Assembly: GCF_000269985.1 (NCBI RefSeq) | Contig: NC_016109.1 | Span: 4,030,001 to 4,094,000 of the forward strand | Length of the DNA stretch: 64,000 bases | Reading direction: 5' to 3' | Source: Kitasatospora setae KM-6054 | GTDB lineage: Bacteria; Actinomycetota; Actinomycetes; Streptomycetales; Streptomycetaceae | Shown: positions 8,528 through 15,236 of the stretch, in pieces | How positions within the stretch are numbered: the first letter of the stretch is position 1 | How the letters are laid out: every line of letters begins with the position of its first letter | The notes under the pieces: generated by a model | Told to the model about the DNA's origin: nothing | Seen by the model: only the letters and a program-made list of their open reading frames with translations | The model's database searches: none | Made by a program: the position numbers and the translations under genes

Positions 8528-8548
8528 CCGCGCGCTCCGAGCGCGCGG
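8528..8548 (-). terminator. hairpin after alpha-toroid gene
   Basis: Perfect 9-bp stem (8528-8536 with 8540-8548) and a three-base loop just beyond the stop of the leftward gene at 8554. Confidence 0.5.
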
Positions 8549-8553
8549 GGCGG

Positions 8554-9459
8554 TCAGTCGTACGCGCGGAGGGTGAGCAGGGCGGACAGCGTGACGCCCG
8601 GGCGGGCCTCGTTCTCGGTGGCGGCGGACCAGCGGGCCCAGTTGATCGGCCAGCCGCCGTCCGGGAGCCGGCGGGCGGCGAGGTGGTCGAGGCCGCGTTC
8701 GAGCTCGGTGTCGGTGAACCAGGCGCGGGCCAGGCTGTCCGGGTGGGGCGCGTAGTCGTGCGGGAGGTGGAACTCGCCGGGCGCGTAGCCGGGGGCGAGC
8801 CGGACCCGCTCGGGGTGGGCCGGGTCGAGCAGCACCAGGCGCTGTTCGCGGACCGCCTCGCCGAGGCGGGCGGCCTGTTCGGCGGCCCAGGCCCGGTCGG
8901 GGGCGGCGTCGAGGAAGCCGACGGCGGTGATCACCTCGTACGGGTGGGTGGTGCCGATGGTCTCGATCGCGTGGCGGCAGAAGGCTTCCGCGCCGGTCAG
9001 CCAGGGGTGGCGCAGGCCGGAGCGGAGCAGCGGGGCGGCGATCTGGCCGGTGGAGAGCAGTTCGGCGGGCGGGTCGTCGGCGATCGGCAGGAAGGGCGGG
9101 TGCGGGTAGTCGCGCAGGCTCGGCAGGACGGCCGGGACGCCGCCCCGCCCGGTGGTCAGGGTGCTCGCCCAGTCGCAGAGTTCGGTGCCGCGCGGGCCGT
9201 CCAGGGCGCCGGCCTCGGCGAGGATCCGGGCGGCCGCGCCGGCCGCGAGGGGTTGGGCGGCGGGCCCCCGGACGTCGGGTTCCAGGCCATACGCCCAGCC
9301 GCCGTCCGGAGTGCGGTAGGCGTCCAGGGCGGCCAGGACACCGGCCGGGTCTGGGGCGGGGCCGAAGAGGTGCGCGAAACGCCGCTGTTCGAGGACCCGG
9401 CCCGCCGTCCACAGGTAGTCGGCTGCCCGTTCGATCGTGCTGTCGTCGATGCGTGCCAT
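8554..9459 (-). CDS. alpha-toroid (terpene cyclase/prenyltransferase-fold) protein
   Basis: Soluble protein of 301 aa with QW-type repeats near both ends: TPDGGWAYGLEPDVRG (about residue 50) and LPDGGWPINWARW near the C-terminus. These mark the alpha/alpha-barrel fold of squalene cyclases and protein prenyltransferases. It lacks an obvious DDxxD or DxDD catalytic motif and is shorter than true cyclases, so it is probably a binding or scaffold protein. Similar single-domain proteins are common and uncharacterised in streptomycetes. ATG 9459 starts MARIDDSTIERAADYL; the upstream extension looks like promoter sequence. It is divergent from the DUF4287 gene. Confidence 0.75.
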   Translation of the reverse strand: MARIDDSTIERAADYLWTAGRVLEQRRFAHLFGPAPDPAGVLAALDAYRTPDGGWAYGLEPDVRGPAAQPLAAGAAARILAEAGALDGPRGTELCDWASTLTTGRGGVPAVLPSLRDYPHPPFLPIADDPPAELLSTGQIAAPLLRSGLRHPWLTGAEAFCRHAIETIGTTHPYEVITAVGFLDAAPDRAWAAEQAARLGEAVREQRLVLLDPAHPERVRLAPGYAPGEFHLPHDYAPHPDSLARAWFTDTELERGLDHLAARRLPDGGWPINWARWSAATENEARPGVTLSALLTLRAYD

Positions 9460-9577
9460 GGCCCGACCGTACGGGCCGGGAAAAAGTTCCGCGAGGACCG
9501 ATGAGTTCCGCCGGGGCGGCCCGTCTTCTCCTGTGACAGCAAGCACGGAGCAGGCGGAACGGACGGAGACGCGCGAG

Positions 9578-9790
9578 ATGAGCACCGAGCAGCAGGTCAA
9601 GGGACCGGCCAGCTACTTCCCCTCCATCGAGAAGAAGTACGGGCGCCCGATCGCCGAGTGGCAGCAGCTGATCGGCGACTCGCCGCTGACCAAGCACATG
9701 GAGCTGGTCGCCTGGCTGAAGTCCGAGTACGGGCTGGGGCACGGCCACGCCAACGCGCTGGTCGCGTACCACCTCGCCGCCGCCAAGTGA
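9578..9790 (+). CDS. DUF4287 small protein
   Basis: 70-residue soluble protein. It contains the pattern SYFPSIEKKYGRPIAEW and ends GHGHANALVAYHL, diagnostic of DUF4287, often found beside DUF5655 or transport-associated proteins. Function unknown. The ATG at 9578 is chosen because conserved sequence begins about ten residues later. It is followed after 26 bases by an alpha/beta hydrolase gene on the same strand, so the two are probably co-transcribed. Confidence 0.8.
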   Translation: MSTEQQVKGPASYFPSIEKKYGRPIAEWQQLIGDSPLTKHMELVAWLKSEYGLGHGHANALVAYHLAAAK

Positions 9791-9816
9791 CCACCGACAT
9801 CCAGCAGGGAGTGGGA

Positions 9817-10614
9817 ATGACCGAGTACGTGACCTCCGCCGACGGCACCCGGATCGCCTACCAGGTGGCGGGTGACGCCGGCCCGGCCGTGGTGGTCGTG
9901 GACGGCGCGATGTGCCACCGCGCGTTCGGCCCCTCCGGCCCGCTGGCCGCCGAACTGGCCGGTGCGCACAGGGTGTTCAGCTACGACCGGCGCGGGCGCG
10001 GCGAGAGCGGCTCGGGCGGGCCGTACGCCGTGGAGCGGGAGGTGGAGGACCTGGCGGCGGTCGTCGCGGCGGCGGGCGGCCGGGCGACGCTGCTCGGCGT
10101 GTCCTCCGGCGCGGCGCTGGCGCTGCGGGCGGCCGGGTCCGGCATCGGGGTGGAGCGGGTGGTGGCGTACGAGCCGCCGTTCAGCACCACCGACGAGCAG
10201 CGGGCCCGGTTCAAGGAGTACCGGGCGGGCGTCGAGCGGGACGTGCTGGCGGGCGAGCCGGGCGACGCGGTGGCCCGGTTCATGACCTTCGTCGGCTCGC
10301 CCGAGCCGATGGTCGCCCAGCTGCGCGAGTCGCCGGTCTGGCCGGCCTTCGTGGCGGTGGCGCCGACCCTGGTCAACGACGCTGAGGTGCTGGACGGGGC
10401 GGAGGGCGCGCCGGTGCCGGGCGCCCTGCTGGCCGGGCTGCCGGTGCCGGTGCTGGTGGCCGACGGCGGGGACAGCCCGGCCCTGCTGCGCGACGCGGCC
10501 GCCGCGACGGCCGCCGCCGCGGGCGCGGAGTACCGCACCCTGGCGGGGCAGACCCACGAGGTCGCGCCGGACGTGCTGGGGCCGATGGTGGCCGGGTTCA
10601 TCGCCCGGGGCTGA
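9817..10614 (+). CDS. alpha/beta hydrolase
   Basis: Soluble 265-aa hydrolase. The nucleophile elbow is GVSSGA (Ser about 96), a conserved SYDRRGRGESG precedes it, and the likely catalytic His lies in GQTHEVAPDVL near the C-terminus. Together these give a complete alpha/beta-hydrolase core with no signal peptide. Substrate cannot be told from sequence. A GGGAG before ATG 9817 supports the start. It follows the DUF4287 gene closely. Confidence 0.85.
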   Translation: MTEYVTSADGTRIAYQVAGDAGPAVVVVDGAMCHRAFGPSGPLAAELAGAHRVFSYDRRGRGESGSGGPYAVEREVEDLAAVVAAAGGRATLLGVSSGAALALRAAGSGIGVERVVAYEPPFSTTDEQRARFKEYRAGVERDVLAGEPGDAVARFMTFVGSPEPMVAQLRESPVWPAFVAVAPTLVNDAEVLDGAEGAPVPGALLAGLPVPVLVADGGDSPALLRDAAAATAAAAGAEYRTLAGQTHEVAPDVLGPMVAGFIARG

Positions 10615-10650
10615 GCCGCGGGGGCCGCGCCGGCCGGCCCCTCCCCCGGG

Positions 10651-11106
10651 CTAGGGCGCGTCGACCAGGCGGCGCAGCAGGCGGCTGAGGCCGTCGCCGT
10701 CAAGGGCGGGCGTGCCGTGGGCGGCGGGGGCGAAGAAGGCGCGGTCGACGGCCTCGACGGTCGGGACGGCGGCGCGGGCGAGGGCGGTGCCGCGCGGGGT
10801 GATGCGCAGGCGGCGGGCCCGGGTGTCGTCCGGATCGGTGGTGCGGTCGAGCAGGCCCTTGGCCTCCAGCTTCCGGACCACCTGGGAGGTGGTCCGGACG
10901 TCGGTGCCCGCCTGCGCGGAGAGCTCCTGCTGGTTGGGGACGGCGCCCTGCTCGTTGAGCCACCAGGCGCAGGAGAGCAGTACGAACTGCGGGTGCGTCA
11001 GGTCGTAGGGGGCGAGGGCGGCGGCGACCTCGCGCTGCCAGCGCAGGGTGGTGTGCCACAGCCAGAAGCCGGGGCTGTTAGCCGGGCCTTCGACCAGTCC
11101 GTCCAT
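10651..11106 (-). CDS. MarR-family transcriptional regulator
   Basis: Dimeric winged-helix regulator of 151 aa. The recognition region is NQQELSAQAGTDVRTTSQVV followed by the wing DRTTDPDDTRARRLRIT, a hallmark of MarR proteins. The ATG at 11106 has an AAGGAG seven bases upstream. It lies 130 bases downstream of the SRPBCC gene on the same strand. Four copies of GGGCGGTCGT precede it and a triple 15-bp repeat precedes the SRPBCC gene; either could be its operator. Confidence 0.9.
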   Translation of the reverse strand: MDGLVEGPANSPGFWLWHTTLRWQREVAAALAPYDLTHPQFVLLSCAWWLNEQGAVPNQQELSAQAGTDVRTTSQVVRKLEAKGLLDRTTDPDDTRARRLRITPRGTALARAAVPTVEAVDRAFFAPAAHGTPALDGDGLSRLLRRLVDAP

Positions 11107-11150
11107 GGCGCGCTCCTTCGTGGGTTCCGGTGGGTCGGGTCGTGCGTTCC

Positions 11151-11223
11151 GGGCGGTCGTCACGGGCGGGCGGTCGTCCGGGGCGGTCGTGCGCTCTGGG
11201 GAGCGTACGTTCCGGGCGGTCGT
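11151..11223. repeat. four GGGCGGTCGT direct repeats before marR gene
   Basis: The decamer GGGCGGTCGT occurs at 11151, 11168, 11181 and 11214 (spacings 17, 13 and 33) between the SRPBCC stop and the MarR start. They may be regulator sites or slipped-strand debris. Confidence 0.6.
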
Positions 11224-11236
11224 ACGTTTCAGGCGG

Positions 11237-11659
11237 TCAGGCCACCCGCTCGGCGCGGGCGAGCAGGGCGGCCATCGCCTCCGGGAAGTCCTCGGTGATC
11301 ATCGGGCCGAGTTCGGGGCCGAGCCGGTCGACGTCCGGGCCGGTGATCTCCAGGCGGTGGACCACCCGGGTGCCGCCGTTGGGGAGGGCGGTGAGGGTGT
11401 GCGAGAAGTCCAGCACGGCGCCGCCGAACCCGGTGCGGTCGGCGTAGGCGCGTCCGGGCTCGATCCGGGTGATGACGGAGACGATCGGCTCCTGCCCGAT
11501 CGGGGTCATCGTGACCGTGCCGCCGACCTCGAACGGGCCGTCCAGGGCGACGGCCTCCATCGAGGTGTCCCAGTCCGTCCAGTGGTCCAGGTCGCTGAGC
11601 ACCGCCCAGACGGCGTGCGGAGCGGCGGCGGTCTCGGCGGTGTACTCGTGCTGCCACAT
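11237..11659 (-). CDS. SRPBCC (START-like) family protein
   Basis: 140-aa protein of the polyketide-cyclase/AHSA1-like SRPBCC superfamily: an N-terminal HEYTAETAAAPHAVWAVLSD, a central beta sheet and a long C-terminal helix enclosing a hydrophobic pocket. Members bind small ligands. ATG 11659 is preceded by GGGGGA; a longer frame from 11677 lacks a site. Three 15-bp direct repeats lie 27-71 bases upstream in its promoter. The neighbouring MarR gene suggests ligand-responsive control. Confidence 0.85.
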   Translation of the reverse strand: MWQHEYTAETAAAPHAVWAVLSDLDHWTDWDTSMEAVALDGPFEVGGTVTMTPIGQEPIVSVITRIEPGRAYADRTGFGGAVLDFSHTLTALPNGGTRVVHRLEITGPDVDRLGPELGPMITEDFPEAMAALLARAERVA

Positions 11660-11685
11660 GGCGGTTCCCCCTTGCACTCGACTTC

Positions 11686-11730
11686 ATCTATGCGGAGATT
11701 ATCCCTGCGGGGATCATCTCTGCAAGGGGC
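11686..11730. promoter_or_regulatory. triple 15-bp direct repeat, SRPBCC promoter
   Basis: Three contiguous 15-base units (11686, 11701, 11716) share ATCnnTGCrrrGnn. The middle unit is also a palindrome, ATCCC-TGCG-GGGAT. This is the layout of an operator array for a dimeric regulator, in the promoter of the leftward SRPBCC gene and about 120 bases before serS. Confidence 0.6.
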
Positions 11731-11851
11731 GCCCCGGACGGCGGACGGCGGCCCGGAAAGGCACTGCACCGTTTTCCCCCGCCCTGCTACGGTCGGGACG
11801 AATTCGACCCGGCGGGAGCCGCTGGGACAGACCAGAGGAGAACCGACTCCG

Positions 11852-13147
11852 ATGCATGATGCCCGCGTCCTGATCGACCTGGGGGACGAAGCCGTCCGGC
11901 TTCTGGCACGTCGCGGCTACACGCTCGACCTGTCCGCGCTGGAGGCGCTGCAGTCCCGCCGCAACAGCGGCATCCAGGCCGGCGACGAGCTGCGGGCCCG
12001 CTCGAAGCAGGTCGCCCAGGAGGTGCAGCGCACCGCGAAGCAGGGCGGGGACGTCGGCGAGCTGAAGGAGACCGCCCGGGCGCTCAAGGAGCAGGTCCAG
12101 CAGAACGAGGCGGAGCTGGAGCAGGTCCGGCAGGAGCTGACCGACCTGCTGCTGACCATCCCCAACCTGCCCGACGACGAGGCCCCCGACGGCTTCTCCG
12201 ACGCGGACGCCCGCGAGCTGCGCCGGGTCGGCGAGCCGCCGCGCTTCGACTTCACCCCCAAGGACCACGTCGACCTCGGCGAGGCGATGGGCATCCTGGA
12301 CTTCGGCCGGGCCGCCAAGCTGTCGGGCTCGCGCTTCAGCGTGCTGCGCGGCGCCGGCGCCGCTCTGGAGCGGGCGATCGCCTCGCTGCTGCTGGACGTG
12401 CACACCCGCCGGCACGGGTACGTCGAGCACGCCGTGCCGTACCTGGTGAACCGGCGCACCATGACCGGCACCGGCCAGCTGCCGAAGTTCGAGGAGGACC
12501 TGTTCAAGACCGGCGTCGCGGACCGGGACCTGTTCCTGATCCCGACCGCCGAGGTGCCGCTGACCAACCTGTACGCGGACGAGATCGTCCCGCCGGCCGA
12601 GCTGCCGCTGGCGCTCACCGCGTACACCCCGTGCTTCCGTTCGGAGGCCGGCTCCTACGGGCGGGACACCCGCGGGCTGATCCGGATGCACCAGTTCTCG
12701 AAGGTCGAGATGGTGCGGATCTGCGCGGCCGAGCAGGCCCGGGAGCAGATGCAGCTGATGGTCTCGCACGCCGAAGCCTGCCTGCAGGAGCTCGAACTCG
12801 CCTACCGGGTCGTCGCGTTGGCGGCCGGTGACACCGGCTTCTCGGCGCAGCTGACCTACGACCTGGAGGTGTGGCTGCCTGGTCAGGAGACCTACCGGGA
12901 GATCTCCTCGGTGTCGGACTTCGGCACCTTCCAGGGCCGCCGGGCCGGTATCCGCACCCGCGACGAGAAGGGCAAGCCGACCCCGGCCGCCACCATCAAC
13001 GGCTCGGGCCTGCCGCTGGCCCGCACCATCGCGGCGGTGCTGGAGCAGCACCAGCAGGCGGACGGCTCGGTGCTGCTGCCGAAGGCCCTGCACCCGTACC
13101 TCGGCTTCGCCCGGATCGCCGCCGACGGCACCCCCGTCGAGGAGTAG
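11852..13147 (+). CDS. serS: seryl-tRNA synthetase
   Basis: Class II aminoacyl-tRNA synthetase charging tRNA-Ser. The 431-aa protein begins with a long coiled-coil tRNA-binding arm (about residues 30-105, rich in Glu/Gln/Arg). The catalytic domain follows, with TGTGQLPKFEEDLF, motif 2 FRSEAGSYGRDTRGLIR and motif 3 NGSGLPLARTIAAVLEQHQ. ATG 11852 begins MHDARVLIDL, the usual N-terminus, and follows AGAGGAGAA. It is monocistronic, ending at the hairpin at 13173. Confidence 0.97.
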   Translation: MHDARVLIDLGDEAVRLLARRGYTLDLSALEALQSRRNSGIQAGDELRARSKQVAQEVQRTAKQGGDVGELKETARALKEQVQQNEAELEQVRQELTDLLLTIPNLPDDEAPDGFSDADARELRRVGEPPRFDFTPKDHVDLGEAMGILDFGRAAKLSGSRFSVLRGAGAALERAIASLLLDVHTRRHGYVEHAVPYLVNRRTMTGTGQLPKFEEDLFKTGVADRDLFLIPTAEVPLTNLYADEIVPPAELPLALTAYTPCFRSEAGSYGRDTRGLIRMHQFSKVEMVRICAAEQAREQMQLMVSHAEACLQELELAYRVVALAAGDTGFSAQLTYDLEVWLPGQETYREISSVSDFGTFQGRRAGIRTRDEKGKPTPAATINGSGLPLARTIAAVLEQHQQADGSVLLPKALHPYLGFARIAADGTPVEE

Positions 13148-13172
13148 GACCGGCCGGAGCGGCAAGGGAGTT

Positions 13173-13203
13173 GACGGCGCGCGGCGCGGTGCCGCGCGCC
13201 GTC
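13173..13203 (+). terminator. hairpin terminator after serS
   Basis: Perfect 13-bp inverted repeat (13173-13185 with 13191-13203), five-base loop, 25 bases after the serS stop. Confidence 0.75.
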
Positions 13204-13312
13204 GGCGTGTCCGGGCACCGGGCGGGGGCGCGGCGGGAAGAGCGGAGAAAGGGCACGGGGAGGGCGTGCGTCCTGCCGGGCGGGGTAGCTGACACCGCGT
13301 TACCGTCGGTGG

Positions 13313-14635
13313 ATGGGAGAGGCGGCGAAGCCGGTGTGGCTGGCGAGGGCGGCGATCGGGTGCGGGTTGGCGGCGGTGCTGCTGCTGGCCGCCGGGGCGG
13401 GGCTGCGCGGGGCCCTGGTGGTGGCGGTCGGGGCGGCGGCCCTGGTGCTGATGGCCGTCGGGGTGTGGTGGGCGCTGTCGCGGCGCGGGCCGGTGCGCTG
13501 GTTCGGCGTGCTGCTGGCGGTGGCCGCCCCGGCGGGCGCGCTGGCGCTGTACGTGGGCGGCGGGACGTGGCCGTGGGTGCTGGGCGCGCTGGCGCTGTGG
13601 GCGGTCGGCCTGGCGCTGGCCCGGGCGGCGCTGCGCTCGGCGCGGCACACCCGGGAGATGCCGGAGCGGGAGGTCGATCCGCCGCGCCGCCCCGTCCTGA
13701 TCATGAATCCGAAGTCCGGCGGCGGGAAGGTCGAGAAGTTCGACCTGGCCGGGCGGGCCCGTGAGCTGGGCGCGGAGGTGGTGCTGCTCGACCCGTCCGC
13801 CCAGCAGGACGTCACCGAGCTGGCCGAGCGGGCCGTCGCGGACGGCGCCGACCTGCTGGGGGTGGCGGGCGGCGACGGCACCCAGGCGCTGGTCGCGCAG
13901 GTCGCGGCCCGGCACGGGCTGCCGTTCCTGGTGGTGTCGGCCGGCACCCGCAACCACTTCGCGCTCGACCTCGGCCTGGACCGCAACGACCCGGCCCGCT
14001 GCCTGGACGCGCTGACCGACGGCGTCGAGCTCCGGGTCGACCTGGGCGAGGTCGCGGGCCGGGCCTTCGTCAACAACGTCTCGTTCGGCACCTACGCGGA
14101 GGTCGTCCGCAACCCCGAGTACCGGGACGCGAAGGCCGCCACGGTCCTCGCCATGCTGCCGGACCTGCTGGTCGGCTACGCGGGCGCGCGGCTGACCGCC
14201 GAGACCGGCGGGGAACGGCTGGAGGACCCGCAGGCGGTGCTGGTCAGCAACAACCCGTACGACGCGGGCGACCTGCTCGACCCCGGGCGGCGCTCCCGGA
14301 TGGACCTCGGGCGGCTCGGCGTGCTGGGCGTCCGGGTGGACGGCGCGGCGCAGGCCGCGGACCTGGCGCTGCGTGGTACGAGTGCGGAGGCGGTGACGGT
14401 GCTGGTCGGCCGCGAGGTGGTGGTGACGGCGGACGTCGCGACCATCCCCGTCGCGGTGGACGGCGAAGCCCTGGAGCTGGACGTGCCGGTGCGCTGCGTG
14501 ATCCGGCCCGGCGCGCTGCGGGTCCGGGTCCCGCGCGAGCGGCCGGGCACGGTGGCGCCCGTGCCGCCCCTGAGATGGAGCCGGCTGGCGCACCTCGCGT
14601 CGGGCCGGGTGGACACGAACGGCGGTGTGCGGTGA
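13313..14635 (+). CDS. diacylglycerol-kinase-family lipid kinase, membrane N-terminus
   Basis: 440-aa protein. About four hydrophobic segments fill residues 8-100. A soluble DAGK/LCB5-type catalytic domain follows, with MNPKSGGGKVEKF, the nucleotide loop GGDGTQAL and the AGTRNHFALDLGL segment. It is predicted to phosphorylate a lipid such as diacylglycerol at the inner membrane. The stop overlaps the start of the PAP2 phosphatase gene by four bases (GTGA). Substrate is not determined. Confidence 0.85.
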   Translation: MGEAAKPVWLARAAIGCGLAAVLLLAAGAGLRGALVVAVGAAALVLMAVGVWWALSRRGPVRWFGVLLAVAAPAGALALYVGGGTWPWVLGALALWAVGLALARAALRSARHTREMPEREVDPPRRPVLIMNPKSGGGKVEKFDLAGRARELGAEVVLLDPSAQQDVTELAERAVADGADLLGVAGGDGTQALVAQVAARHGLPFLVVSAGTRNHFALDLGLDRNDPARCLDALTDGVELRVDLGEVAGRAFVNNVSFGTYAEVVRNPEYRDAKAATVLAMLPDLLVGYAGARLTAETGGERLEDPQAVLVSNNPYDAGDLLDPGRRSRMDLGRLGVLGVRVDGAAQAADLALRGTSAEAVTVLVGREVVVTADVATIPVAVDGEALELDVPVRCVIRPGALRVRVPRERPGTVAPVPPLRWSRLAHLASGRVDTNGGVR

Positions 14636-15210
14636 AGGCGTTGAACCAGTGGGTGCCGACCGGGCGGCGGGTGGTGGAGGACCTGTCGGCGGTGGACCTG
14701 GCGGTGTACGCGGCGGTGGCCGCGACGCCGACCCCGACCCTGGACGAGCGGCTGCGGCAGCTCTCCACCGCCGCGAACCACTCGAAGATCTCGATCGCCC
14801 TGGCCTGCGGGCTGGCCCTGGTGCCGGGCCGGCCGCGCCGGGCGGCGGCGGTCGGGCTGGCGTCGGTGGCGGTGGCCTCGGCGACGGCGAACCTGCTGGG
14901 CAAGTCGCTGGCCCGGCGCAAGCGGCCGGACCGGGAGGCCGGCAAGGTGCCGCAGGCGCGGTTCGTGCCGATGCCGGAGTCGGCGTCGTTCCCCTCCGGG
15001 CACACCGCGTCCGCGTTCGCGTTCGCGGCCGGCGTGGCCTCGGTGCTGCCGTGGGCGGCGGCCCCGCTGGGTCTGCTGGCCACCTCGGTCGGCTACTCCC
15101 GGGTGCACACCGGCGTCCACTATCCGGGGGACGTCATCGCGGGCGCGCTGCTGGGGACGGTCGCGGGGAGCGTGGTGGCGGGCGTCGACGAGTGGTGGCC
15201 GGGCCGCTGA
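14632..15210 (+). CDS. PAP2-family membrane phosphatase
   Basis: Type 2 phosphatidic-acid phosphatase or undecaprenyl-pyrophosphatase-like protein, 192 aa, with the three signature motifs KSLARRKRP, PSGHTAS and SRVHTGVHYPGD. These supply the catalytic His residues facing the outer side of the membrane. Start taken as GTG 14632, which overlaps the kinase stop. The kinase and phosphatase thus share one transcript and presumably act on related lipid phosphates in opposite directions. Confidence 0.88.
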   Translation: MKALNQWVPTGRRVVEDLSAVDLAVYAAVAATPTPTLDERLRQLSTAANHSKISIALACGLALVPGRPRRAAAVGLASVAVASATANLLGKSLARRKRPDREAGKVPQARFVPMPESASFPSGHTASAFAFAAGVASVLPWAAAPLGLLATSVGYSRVHTGVHYPGDVIAGALLGTVAGSVVAGVDEWWPGR

Positions 15211-15236
15211 CCGCTCCCGGGTCGCCCGGACAGGGC

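Noticed and set aside
8554..9459. Terpene biosynthetic gene cluster
   Set aside because: Only a single toroid-fold protein without catalytic motifs; no prenyl synthase or tailoring genes nearby.
11048..11851. N-terminal extension of serS over 268 codons
   Set aside because: It covers the antisense of two good genes (MarR and SRPBCC), and SerRS proteins begin at the ATG 11852 sequence.
11731..11851. T-box riboswitch before serS
   Set aside because: I looked for the T-box bulge sequence and the antiterminator/terminator pair and saw neither; the gap is short.
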